From positions 1-57,486 of the forward strand of contig JAJECN010000034.1 of the NCBI GenBank assembly GCA_022821965.1: a stretch of 57,486 nucleotides of DNA. Direction: 5' to 3'. Source of the stretch: Candidatus Poribacteria bacterium (lineage in GTDB: Bacteria > Poribacteria > WGA-4E > WGA-3G). A program made the position numbers and the translations under genes. This document shows positions 49,111-57,366 of the stretch, piece by piece; positions within the stretch are counted from its first letter, which is position 1; the number at the start of each line of letters is the position of its first letter. Under the pieces are notes generated by a model. The model saw nothing but the letters and a program-made list of their open reading frames with translations, was not told the origin of the DNA and did no database searches.

Positions 49111-49139
49111 TTGATTTTGTCTCTACTGCGCGTTATAAT
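49111..49139 (+). promoter_or_regulatory. Sigma-70-type promoter for the tandem unknown genes
   Basis: TTGATT at 49111-49116, 17-bp spacer, perfect TATAAT at 49134-49139, about 80 bp before ATG 49220. Confidence 0.6.
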
Positions 49140-49219
49140 AGTCAGTCCTATTGGAACGCAATACCACAACCCAGTAATCCTCGCTTAGGTATGATTGCCT
49201 CACAACAAGGAAATTGATT

Positions 49220-50413
49220 ATGGAAAAGCGACCCAAAATCGCCGCGATTGCGACGATTTACCACAAATACTCGCATACGCAGCACATCGTCGATCGGTTC
49301 TTGGAGGGGTATGGCTGGAACAGCCGACACCATCACCCACCGATGGATCTCGTCTCTCTCTTCGTCGAGCAGGTTAAAGATAACGACCTCAGTCGTGAAC
49401 GTCTGGAGCATTTTCCCTCAATGAAGGGATACCCCACAATCGCGGAGGCACTCACCCTCGGCGGCGAGGAATTGGCTGTTGACGGTGTCCTGATTATCGG
49501 CGAACACGGCGAATATCCCACCAACGAGAAGGGACAACGTCTCTATCCGCGCTATGAACATTTCATGCAGATTGCTGAAGTCTATGAAAAGAGCGGGCGC
49601 GGCGTACCAACCTTTAACGATAAACATCTCTCATGGAACTGGGAGTGGGCGCGTGAGATGTACGATATTTCTCAATCTATGGATTTCGCATTTATGGCAG
49701 GCTCATCGCTACCCGTCACGTGGCGCACGCCTTCTATTGACATGCCGCTTGGTGTGCCTGTCTCGGAGGCAGTCTGCGTTGGCTACGGCGGTGTGGACAG
49801 TTATGACTTCCACGCGCTGGAGACCCTACAATGTATGGTAGAACGACGCGAAGGCGGCGAGAGCGGTGTAAAATGGCTGCAGGCATACCGAGGTGACGCG
49901 TTCTGGGAAGCACATCACACCGAACTCTGGTCGCGGGAACTCTTTGAAACCGCGCTCTGTCGGAGCCATACGCTCACACCATCACGTCCGGGATTCAACA
50001 ATCCGTTTCCGACGTTGGACGAGTTGAAAGAGATCGTGAAAGACCCAATCGCCTATCAGTACGAACACAATGACGGGTTGAAATCTACAATGATTCTGAT
50101 GAACGGATTAGTGCAGGATTTCAACTTTGCCGCTTACATCGGTTCAGGCGACGAGATTCTTTCAACACAGATGTATCTCCCGATGCCACCCGCACGGACG
50201 ACATTGGCGAACTTCTTCTCACCACTGGTCAACAATATTGAGAAAATGTTCCTGACAGGCGAGGCGACCTATCCAGTTGAACGCACATTGTTGACGACAG
50301 GGCTTGTCGCTGCTGGCGTTGATAGCCTCTTCACTGATAGTACGAGGCAGGAGACACCGCATTTGGACATCGCCTATCAACCCACCGAGGCATCAACCTT
50401 CTGGAGGACATGA
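49220..50413 (+). CDS. Unknown-function protein, tandem paralog 1
   Basis: 397 residues from ATG 49220 (AAGG 9 nt upstream; TTG 49214 less likely). No signal peptide. Begins RPKIAAIATIYHKYSHTQHIVDRFLEGY, a Rossmann-like first strand. Conserved with the next gene: YPTIAEALTLGGEELAVDGV, IIGEHGEYPTNEKGQ.LYPRYEHF, PTFNDKHLS, FMAGSSLPVTWR, YDFHALETLQCMVERREGGESGV, EHNDGLKSTMILMNG, and TYPVERTLLTTG. The many conserved H, D, E residues (GEHG, NDKH, FHALE) look catalytic or metal-binding. I do not recognise a named family. Resembles NAD-binding oxidoreductase-like folds only loosely. Confidence 0.8.
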   Translation: MEKRPKIAAIATIYHKYSHTQHIVDRFLEGYGWNSRHHHPPMDLVSLFVEQVKDNDLSRERLEHFPSMKGYPTIAEALTLGGEELAVDGVLIIGEHGEYPTNEKGQRLYPRYEHFMQIAEVYEKSGRGVPTFNDKHLSWNWEWAREMYDISQSMDFAFMAGSSLPVTWRTPSIDMPLGVPVSEAVCVGYGGVDSYDFHALETLQCMVERREGGESGVKWLQAYRGDAFWEAHHTELWSRELFETALCRSHTLTPSRPGFNNPFPTLDELKEIVKDPIAYQYEHNDGLKSTMILMNGLVQDFNFAAYIGSGDEILSTQMYLPMPPARTTLANFFSPLVNNIEKMFLTGEATYPVERTLLTTGLVAAGVDSLFTDSTRQETPHLDIAYQPTEASTFWRT

Positions 50414-50416
50414 GTT

Positions 50417-51592
50417 ATGAAACGAATTGCTGTTGTTACCACGATCTATCGTTATCTGTCACACGCGCAACATTTTGCAGATCGTTTTCTCGTTGGCTAT
50501 CCGAAAGAGGGCAGATGGCATCGTCCAGATATGAAAGTCGTTTCTCTCTATGTTGATCAGAAACCGGAGGGAGAGCAGAGCGAAGACCGTGCCAGAGAAT
50601 TTGGGTTTTCAGTCTATCCTACCATTGCCGAAGCACTCCGGTGCGGCGGCGATGAAATCGCTGTGGATGCAGTGCTTTCAATTGGAGAGCACGGTGATTA
50701 TCCTACCAATGAGAAAAGCCAAGTGCTGTATCCACGGTATGACTTTTTCAAGGAGTGCGTCAAGGTCTTTGAGGAAGACGGACGTGCCGTACCGATCTTC
50801 AATGACAAACATCTCTCCTACAGCTTTGAGAAAGCGAAGGAGATGGTAGACGACGGGCACTGTCTCGGCTTTGGAGTGCTTTCGGGGTCGTCGCTGCCTG
50901 TCACATGGCGGTTACCTGATGTCGAATTGCCGTTGGAATGTGAGGTAGAAGAGGGACTTATGGTAGGGGTTGGTGGTTCGGATCCGATGGATTATCACGC
51001 CATGGAGGCGATGCAATGTATGATTGAACGCCGAAAGGGTGGTGAAACTGGAGTTGCTGCTGTCCAATTAATAGATGGTGAGGAAGTCTGGAAGGCTGGC
51101 GAGGATGGACGCTGGTCTCTGGAATTGTTAGAAGCAGCACTTTCGAGAAGCGATACACCGTGCGGTTTAACAGATGAAGACGGTAGAACGCAGGATATGA
51201 TAAGGAACGGTGAAATCTACCGGCTTGTTGAAAATCCGTCCGCCTATTTCATTGAATATAACGATGGATTGAGGGCAACGCTTCTGATGCTCAACGGAGC
51301 TGTCCGGGATTACTGCTTCGCCGCGAAACTTAGAGACGAACCGGTGCCAGTCTCCACGCAGTTTTTCTTAACACCCACCCCAAATGTCACCTATTCCGCG
51401 TGTCTTATCGCCAAGATTGAGGAACTTTTTGAAACAGGTATTGCACCGTATCCAGCGGAGCGGACCTTGTTGGTGAGTGGGACATTGGAGAGTTGTTTGA
51501 CTTCTCGCCTTCAAGGGCATGTCCGTTTAGAGACACCACATCTTAATGTTGAATACCGCGCTCCCGCAGAATCGCAGCACGCACGGCGTTAG
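50417..51592 (+). CDS. Unknown-function protein, tandem paralog 2
   Basis: 391 residues, ATG 50417 only 3 bp after the previous stop with GGAGG 10 nt upstream, so co-translated. Same block order as paralog 1: RIAVVTTIYRYLSHAQHFADRFLVGY, YPTIAEALRCGGDEIAVDAV, SIGEHGDYPTNEKSQVLYPRYDFF, FNDKHLSYSF, LSGSSLPVTWR, DYHAMEAMQCMIERRKGGETGV, EYNDGLRATLLMLNG, PYPAERTLLVSG. Identity is moderate, indicating an old duplication, and all presumed active-site residues are kept in both copies. They may form a heteromer or act on related substrates. Confidence 0.8.
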   Translation: MKRIAVVTTIYRYLSHAQHFADRFLVGYPKEGRWHRPDMKVVSLYVDQKPEGEQSEDRAREFGFSVYPTIAEALRCGGDEIAVDAVLSIGEHGDYPTNEKSQVLYPRYDFFKECVKVFEEDGRAVPIFNDKHLSYSFEKAKEMVDDGHCLGFGVLSGSSLPVTWRLPDVELPLECEVEEGLMVGVGGSDPMDYHAMEAMQCMIERRKGGETGVAAVQLIDGEEVWKAGEDGRWSLELLEAALSRSDTPCGLTDEDGRTQDMIRNGEIYRLVENPSAYFIEYNDGLRATLLMLNGAVRDYCFAAKLRDEPVPVSTQFFLTPTPNVTYSACLIAKIEELFETGIAPYPAERTLLVSGTLESCLTSRLQGHVRLETPHLNVEYRAPAESQHARR

Positions 51593-51606
51593 TGCCCTTA
51601 TTTTGT

Positions 51607-51629
51607 AGGCGCGCGTCACACGCGCGCCT
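51607..51629. terminator. Strong hairpin between convergent genes
   Basis: AGGCGCGCGT and ACGCGCGCCT form a perfect 10-bp stem with loop CAC, preceded by TTTTGT so that it reads GTAGGCGCGCG, like a REP unit. It lies 15 bp after the stop of paralog 2 and probably ends transcription, though there is no long T run. Confidence 0.6.
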
Positions 51630-51692
51630 TTGCTCGCGATATTTTTATCAAAACCTTCGAGACTAAAACCTCGCCCTTTAGGACGGGGTCTA

Positions 51693-54290
51693 TCACGCCC
51701 AAGTTATAAGCCCGAGTTCATGTGGAGATTGCAAATCCTCGTGGTATGGTAAAGCACGGACGGTATAGCCGTGCAGCCCTGTCTGCTTCACGGTGAATGT
51801 CCCTTCAAAGAGATAGGTCCCACCTCCGAGGTCAGATTGGTACGCCATCGGACTCACATTCCCATTGCGGATTTCGCCTGCCTCGTCTAACACACCGTGG
51901 TAAATCTGGACAGCGAGTTCGTGTGGAAACAACACATCGGTATGGACAACTGCCTGCACCGTTGTAGATTCGCCAACGCCCAACTCAGGGTTTTGAACCA
52001 CAGCAGCCGCGGTATCGGGCTGCTTTGCCTCAATCCGCAGATCACGCCAATGGTCTCGGATATGTGTTTTCCAGCGTGCTAAGGCGACACTGCGCTTTCC
52101 GCCTGCTTCATTGAGACATTGCCAGCGACGATGTGCTGGAAAGTACAATTGCTCTGCGTACTCTGCCACCATGCGCTTTGTATTGAAAATAGGGGCGAGG
52201 TTCTGCATGGCAGTCTTCATTCGAGCAACCCACTCGTACGGGACATCATCAACACCGTTACGCTGATAAAAGAGGGGCGCAATCTCTTTTTCAAGGAGTT
52301 CATAAATAGCATTCGCATGTGCCTTGTCAGTGGATTTTCCGTCTTCGGAGGTGGGACCGGCATCGATCGTCCAGCCACCGCCTAAATGATTCGCCTCTGC
52401 CCACCAACCGTCAGCAATGCTGAGATTAAGTGCCCCATTCGCTGCTGCTTTCATACCGCTTGTACCGCTCGCTTCATTCGGACGTAAAGGATTATTGAGC
52501 CAAACATCAACTCCCTCGACAAGGTAGCGTCCAACGCAGATATCATAGTTTTCAATAAAGACGATTTTGTGATAAAACCGAGGCTCCGCTGCGATACGGG
52601 AGATACGCTGGATAAGCAACTTTCCCTCATAATCGTGTGGGTGCGCCTTACCGGCAAAGATGAGTTGCACAGGACGTTCCGGATGGTTAAGAATCTTATC
52701 AAGGCGGTCAACATCTTGGAAAAGTAGAGTTGCGCGCTTATAGGTTGCAAATCGGCGTGCGAACCCGATCGTCAACGCCGCTGAATTGAGAATCTTCGTT
52801 GCCACGCTCTCGCTCTCCTTAGCAAGCCTTGAAACAGGGCCACTGATGGCATGCTTCTGCTCCTGCCGTTGGCGCGCGAATGCGATAAGACGTTCGCGTC
52901 GGCGTTCGTGTGTTCGCCACAACTCAGGGTCTGGAATCTGTGAAATCTGTGTCCAGACCGCTTGATTCGTAAGCTCAACAATCCAACGCGGACCGAGGTA
53001 TCTGTCAAAGAGACTCTGCATATCGCCAGAGACCCAAGAACGGGTATGAATTCCATTTGTAATCGCACCAATCGGCACCTCATGGATAGGTGTACCTTGC
53101 CAAAGGTCCTTCCACATTTCGCGAGAGACGTGTCCATGTAATTGGCTCACGCCGTTGCACATTGTTGCAAGTCTTAACGCCAAGAGTGCGGGGCTAAACT
53201 CACTGTGCGTGTTAGTAGGGTTCGTTCTACCAAGACCGAGAAAGGTGTCCGCAGAGATGCCGAGTTCTCTATAGTAAACACTGAAGTAATGGTTAACCAA
53301 ATCGGGTGGGAACCAGTCAATACCTGCGGGAACGGGTGTATGCGTCGTAAAGATATTTCCGGCTCTTGTGGCTTCACAGGCTTCTTCAAAGCGGATACCT
53401 GTTTCCAGCATTAACTGTCGGATACGCTCAATTGTGAGAAACGCAGCGTGCCCTTCATTCATGTGACAGACAGTCGGCTGGATGCCAAGCGCAGTCAAGG
53501 CACGGTACCCACCAATACCCAGCAGAATTTCCTGTTTGATGCGGAGACGCTCATCACCGCCGTACAGGTAATCTGTTATATTCCGTAACTCCTCATTCTG
53601 ATTTTCGGGGATATTTGTATCAAGTAGGTATAAGGGAACACGCCCGACTTGGGCATACCAGACTTTGGCGAATGCTTTACCTTCTGGATAGGCAACCTCT
53701 ACGAAGAGCGGTGTTCCATCAGCACATTTCGCAGGTTGGATGGGCATATTGTAGAAGTCATTCGTTGGGTAATCTGCCATCTGCCAACCGTCCGCTGTGA
53801 GCGTCTGACGGAAATAGCCGTGCTGATAGAGTAGTCCGACTGCGACAAAGGGCAGACCAAGATAACTCGTGGACTTCAAATGGTCGCCCGCTAAGACCCC
53901 TAAGCCGCCGGAGTAGAGTGGCATACATTCGGTCAACCCATACTCCATTGAGAAATAGGCAATCTTTAGGTCGTTGAGCGTCCCATCCTTGTGATCCGTC
54001 TCAAACCATGAAGGGGTCTTATGGTATTCTTTAAACTTTTTGTGGATGACTTCAAGGCGTGCGAGGAACACGCTGTCTTTTGCGGCAGCGTCCAAGTGTT
54101 CTTGGGAGATTTGCCCGAGCATCGCGACCGGATTGTGATACGTTTTTTCCCACAATTCGGTATCAAGGTGACGAAATAATCCGAGAGCTTCACGATCCCA
54201 GGTCCACCAGAGATTTAAGGCAAGTTCACGCAGAGGTTCAAGATTCGGGGGTAAAGTCGGCACCACTGTTAACTGACGAAGTGGCTTCAT
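51693..54290 (-). CDS. glgP: Alpha-glucan phosphorylase
   Basis: 865 residues, the length of the short (non-mammalian-type) alpha-glucan phosphorylases with the DUF3417 N-terminal domain (PLRELALNLWWTWDREALGLFRHLD). Further motifs: KIAYFSMEYGLTECMPLYSGGLGVLAGDHLKSTSYLGLP, MNEGHAAF, HTPVPAGID, ITNGIHTRSW, and the pyridoxal-phosphate segment EASGTSGMKAAANGALNLS. It releases glucose-1-phosphate from glycogen or maltodextrin in the cytoplasm. It faces away from the glycogen-synthase-like gene at 54876, with only a small gene in between, so storage and breakdown genes are side by side. Confidence 0.95.
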   Translation of the reverse strand: MKPLRQLTVVPTLPPNLEPLRELALNLWWTWDREALGLFRHLDTELWEKTYHNPVAMLGQISQEHLDAAAKDSVFLARLEVIHKKFKEYHKTPSWFETDHKDGTLNDLKIAYFSMEYGLTECMPLYSGGLGVLAGDHLKSTSYLGLPFVAVGLLYQHGYFRQTLTADGWQMADYPTNDFYNMPIQPAKCADGTPLFVEVAYPEGKAFAKVWYAQVGRVPLYLLDTNIPENQNEELRNITDYLYGGDERLRIKQEILLGIGGYRALTALGIQPTVCHMNEGHAAFLTIERIRQLMLETGIRFEEACEATRAGNIFTTHTPVPAGIDWFPPDLVNHYFSVYYRELGISADTFLGLGRTNPTNTHSEFSPALLALRLATMCNGVSQLHGHVSREMWKDLWQGTPIHEVPIGAITNGIHTRSWVSGDMQSLFDRYLGPRWIVELTNQAVWTQISQIPDPELWRTHERRRERLIAFARQRQEQKHAISGPVSRLAKESESVATKILNSAALTIGFARRFATYKRATLLFQDVDRLDKILNHPERPVQLIFAGKAHPHDYEGKLLIQRISRIAAEPRFYHKIVFIENYDICVGRYLVEGVDVWLNNPLRPNEASGTSGMKAAANGALNLSIADGWWAEANHLGGGWTIDAGPTSEDGKSTDKAHANAIYELLEKEIAPLFYQRNGVDDVPYEWVARMKTAMQNLAPIFNTKRMVAEYAEQLYFPAHRRWQCLNEAGGKRSVALARWKTHIRDHWRDLRIEAKQPDTAAAVVQNPELGVGESTTVQAVVHTDVLFPHELAVQIYHGVLDEAGEIRNGNVSPMAYQSDLGGGTYLFEGTFTVKQTGLHGYTVRALPYHEDLQSPHELGLITWA

Positions 54291-54313
54291 CTAATTCGTT
54301 CTCCTTCCAAAAT

Positions 54314-54538
54314 CTATGCCGCTGCTGCGTCAGATTGATGTGTCTTTAGTGTGATGTAGGTGCCCTGTTTTCGTTTTTCAAAATCTATTTTTCCTTCGCG
54401 GGCGAGCCAACCGACACCCATCAGGACTGTACGTTCGTTTCCGCCGATTTCGCGTGTTAATTTTGTAACACTGGCTTCGTTGTTAATTTCGAGATAGTGC
54501 CATATAGCACCGGCTACACTTCCAATATTCTCTAACAT
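54314..54538 (-). CDS. Small winged helix-turn-helix protein (DUF2582-like)
   Basis: 74 residues from ATG 54538, with GGAGGT 4 nt upstream. VAGAIWHYLEINNEASVTKLTREIGGNERTVLMGVGWLAREGKIDFEK is a winged-helix pattern of the DUF2582 group. The tail QGTYITLKTHQSDAAAA is short. Small DNA-binding or protein-binding domain of unknown role. It is transcribed just ahead of the phosphorylase gene (23 bp gap) and could regulate it. Confidence 0.8.
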   Translation of the reverse strand: MLENIGSVAGAIWHYLEINNEASVTKLTREIGGNERTVLMGVGWLAREGKIDFEKRKQGTYITLKTHQSDAAAA

Positions 54539-54603
54539 AACTACCTCCAATAAGGATATTAGAACTTACGCACTTTTCTGATAACGATTTACCTCCCACA
54601 CGC

Positions 54604-54632
54604 CGCTGGCGAGGTTTAAAACCTCGCCAGCG
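54604..54632. repeat. Palindrome of the GGCGAGGTT family (copy 3, perfect)
   Basis: Two perfect 14-nt arms, CGCTGGCGAGGTTT and its complement, around a single A. Longest member of the family with copies at 19104 and 41806. Confidence 0.85.
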
Positions 54633-54756
54633 AGAAGGCTGCGTAAGTCCTGGATATAAAACTTCAAACGGAAAATCATCGCATAAGTCTTTGTATATAT
54701 TGTAGTTGGATTCGGCAGAGTTGTCAAGAACAAAGAAAAATCCTCAATAGGTAAAT

Positions 54757-54786
54757 TTGACACCCTTTCCGATATTATGCTATAAT
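54757..54786 (+). promoter_or_regulatory. Strong sigma-70-type promoter of the glycogen-synthase-like gene
   Basis: Perfect TTGACA at 54757-54762, 18-bp spacer, perfect TATAAT at 54781-54786; 90 bp before the TTG start. Confidence 0.75.
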
Positions 54787-54875
54787 TCCCGTCAAGAATA
54801 CACGCTTACAATCTTCCTATCCTTTTAGGGCTTTGCTTGCAAGCCCATATAACAAACATTATACGAGGTAAAAAT

Positions 54876-56624
54876 TTGAGTATTGTTGTTCACGTCACAC
54901 ACGAAGCCATCCAAAAAATGGGGGGTATCGGGGCAGTTCTGGAAGGGCTGCTGACAACCCGCAGCTACAACGAAGCGATTGAGCGTACTTTTCTTGTTGG
55001 ACCGCTTTTTCCCGGGGCAGACCTCGGAGAACTCGACACCGTGTTCTATCGCGCAAGCGAAGGTATAACAGATACACCCCACGCAAACGCTCTCAGTGAG
55101 ATTGAGCAAACCTATCAGGTGGAACTCGTCTACGGACAACGGCAGTTTGTGGATAAAAATAAGCAAGTTACAACACTCACCGATGTCATCTTGGTAAATG
55201 TATCAAGCAGCGATGAATCTCAGACTGGGCAGTTCAAATGGCAACTCTACGAGCATTTCAATATTGAATCAAATAGGTATGAGAGCGAATGGGAATTTGA
55301 AGAGTATGTCCGCCTCGCCGAGCCTGCGTATGACACCCTGAAGGTGCTTATTGGTAAAAAAGCAAATACACCGGTATTCATCATCTCTCATGAATTTATG
55401 GGGATGCCGCTTGCGCTCAAAACACTTATTGAACGAAAGAACAATGAAGACGCTGCAAACATGCGTACTGTCTTTTACGCCCATGAAGTAGCAACGATAC
55501 GTCCTATTGTTGAAGGACATCCGGGACACGATATTCGCTTTTACAACGTCTTAGAACAGGCAAAGGCGCAGGGACAATCCATCCGAGATGTATTTGACGA
55601 TCCGTTTTGGTATTTCAAGCACGCGTTAATCGACAAAGCACACCTCTGTGATACGATTTTCGCTGTGGGGGATCTCGTCGTAGATGAACTCCGGTTTCTG
55701 GCAAAGTCGTTCGAGGACTTTCCGATTAATCTCGTTTACAACGGCATCCCCGCGTTTGAGGTGAACCTCCAAGAAAAACTGACCTCAAAGGCATTGCTCC
55801 AAAAATATGCGAAATCGCTGTTGGATTATCGTCCCGATTACGTTTTCACACATGTAACACGGCTCGTTAAAAGTAAGGGACTGTGGCGCGATTTACAAGT
55901 ACTCATGCATCTCGATTCCCTCCTCGCTTCTAACGATAAAACAGCTATCCTGTTCATCCTTTCCACAGAAATTGCGACCGGACGACCGAACGAAAGCATC
56001 CATGAGATGGAGGAAGCTTATGGCTGGCCCGTGTATCACAAAATCGGGTATCCTGATCTCGTCGGTGCAGAAATTGAGTTGAACAATGGTGTCTCTGCTT
56101 TCAATCTACAGTCCAAGGCGATTAAGGTTGTTTTTGTCAACCAGTTCGGTTGGACGCAGGCGGCTTGTGGGAAGCGGATGCCGATAGAGATGGAATTTAT
56201 GGATATTCGTAAAGGTAGCGACGCGGAATTCGGGCAGTCCATTTATGAACCCTTCGGGATCGCACAGGTCGAGCCACTCAGTTTTGGTGCGATCTGCGTT
56301 GTCAGTAATGTGTGCGGGTGCTGTGGTTTCATTCAGCGTGCCACTGACAATCGTGAAGTCCCAAATATCGTCATCGCGGACTATACGCAGCTGCATATCC
56401 CACCGAAATCGTTGGAGGATGTGCTTGATATCGGTTTGGCGGAACGGAATGCGATTGAAACGGAAAATAGTCGAGACATTGCGGCGAAACTTTTGGGACG
56501 CTTGCCGCGTAAACCACGTGATGTAGAAGATATGCTTCGAGAAGGCTACGACATCGCTTCCCGGATGAGTTGGGAAGTCGTTGTTAAAGATTATTTCTTA
56601 CCCGGATTGGAAAAAGCACTTTAA
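54876..56624 (+). CDS. Glycogen/starch synthase-like glycosyltransferase
   Basis: 582 residues from TTG 54876, chosen because GAGG lies 7 nt upstream and because the family-type N-terminus SIVVHVTHEAIQKMGGIGAVLEGL begins there. Frame extends upstream to 54837 without support. GT-B fold: K-x-GG-I-G-like MGGIG donor loop, ISHEFMGMPLALK, FYAHEVATIRPIVEGHPGHDIRFYN, VYNGIPAF, FTHVTRLVKSKGLWRDL, and YEPFGIAQVEPLSFGAICVVS with the E-x7-E donor-binding motif. It may build or extend alpha-glucan, in line with the phosphorylase next to it. The exact donor is not certain. Trails off into REP repeats 2 bp after its stop. Confidence 0.82.
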   Translation: MSIVVHVTHEAIQKMGGIGAVLEGLLTTRSYNEAIERTFLVGPLFPGADLGELDTVFYRASEGITDTPHANALSEIEQTYQVELVYGQRQFVDKNKQVTTLTDVILVNVSSSDESQTGQFKWQLYEHFNIESNRYESEWEFEEYVRLAEPAYDTLKVLIGKKANTPVFIISHEFMGMPLALKTLIERKNNEDAANMRTVFYAHEVATIRPIVEGHPGHDIRFYNVLEQAKAQGQSIRDVFDDPFWYFKHALIDKAHLCDTIFAVGDLVVDELRFLAKSFEDFPINLVYNGIPAFEVNLQEKLTSKALLQKYAKSLLDYRPDYVFTHVTRLVKSKGLWRDLQVLMHLDSLLASNDKTAILFILSTEIATGRPNESIHEMEEAYGWPVYHKIGYPDLVGAEIELNNGVSAFNLQSKAIKVVFVNQFGWTQAACGKRMPIEMEFMDIRKGSDAEFGQSIYEPFGIAQVEPLSFGAICVVSNVCGCCGFIQRATDNREVPNIVIADYTQLHIPPKSLEDVLDIGLAERNAIETENSRDIAAKLLGRLPRKPRDVEDMLREGYDIASRMSWEVVVKDYFLPGLEKAL

Positions 56625-56626
56625 AA

Positions 56627-56711
56627 GTAGTAGGCATACGCCGTATGCCGTGACAGTAGTAGGCACGCGCCGTATGCCGTAACAGTAGTAGGCACGCTCC
56701 GCGTGCCGTAA
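56627..56711 (+). repeat. REP array upstream of the transposase (three units, 29-nt period)
   Basis: GTAGTAGGCATACGCC at 56627, GTAGTAGGCACGCGCC at 56656 and GTAGTAGGCACGCTCC at 56685, each followed by the complementary GCCG arm and GTAACA-type spacer. Each unit is a GTAG tetranucleotide plus an imperfect hairpin. Confidence 0.92.
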
Positions 56712-56723
56712 ACCATAATAACT

Positions 56724-57365
56724 ATGTTCAATCTCTTTAATCCGAACAGCGACTTTCAAATTATAGCTGGTTCAAACCTACCACATTGGTTTCAACCCCA
56801 AGCAACCTACTTTATCACGTTTCGCACTGAAGATTCACTCCCTACGCACCTAGCTCGGCGATGGCATGCCGAACGATCCGCATGGCTTGCACGACATGGA
56901 ATTACCACTTCAACACCGGGTTGGAAAGATAAATTGGCGACGCTTCCAGAAAGGTTTCGTAAACAATTTCATGAAACCTTCTCACAGCGGTACATGGAAA
57001 ATCTTGATAAGGGTCTCGGAGCATGCGTCCTACGAAACCCCGAACTATCAAAGATCGTAGCGGACAGTTTATTATACTTTAATGGTGATCGTTATCATAT
57101 AGGCGACTTCGTGGTTATGCCTAATCACGTTCATTTGCTAATCTGTTTTTTAGGTAACACAGAACTCTTGAAACAATGCCGTTCATGGAAAAGATTCAGT
57201 GCTGGTAAAATTAACAAAGTGCTTGGTAAAACTGGACGGTTTTGGCAGGAAGAGAGTTTCGATCATCTCGTACGCTCACCTGAGCAGTTCTATGCGATCC
57301 AGCAATATATACGAAAAAATCCGAGCCATCTTCAGAAAGGTGAATATTTTTTGTATCAGATCTAA
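56724..57365 (+). CDS. REP-associated tyrosine transposase (RAYT, Y1/HUH family)
   Basis: 213 residues. HUH motif H135-x-H137 (VMPNHVHLLI) and a likely catalytic Tyr195 (QQYIRKNP), with FWQEESFDHLVRSPEQFY between, as in IS200/IS605-type TnpA_REP proteins. The start is FNPNSDFQII. RAYTs cut and join single-stranded REP DNA at a GTAG tetranucleotide and are held as domesticated single genes that spread REPs. Here the gene sits between two REP arrays with matching GTAG-hairpin units, so enzyme and substrate can be paired. The frame is intact and all key residues are present. Confidence 0.95.
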   Translation: MFNLFNPNSDFQIIAGSNLPHWFQPQATYFITFRTEDSLPTHLARRWHAERSAWLARHGITTSTPGWKDKLATLPERFRKQFHETFSQRYMENLDKGLGACVLRNPELSKIVADSLLYFNGDRYHIGDFVVMPNHVHLLICFLGNTELLKQCRSWKRFSAGKINKVLGKTGRFWQEESFDHLVRSPEQFYAIQQYIRKNPSHLQKGEYFLYQI

Positions 57366-57366
57366 A

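Noticed and set aside
56627-56711. CRISPR-like array (units with regular 29-nt spacing).
   Set aside because: There are no unique spacers: the whole 29-nt period is repeated, each unit is a GTAG-headed hairpin, and a RAYT gene lies next to it. This is a REP array; no cas gene is in the window.
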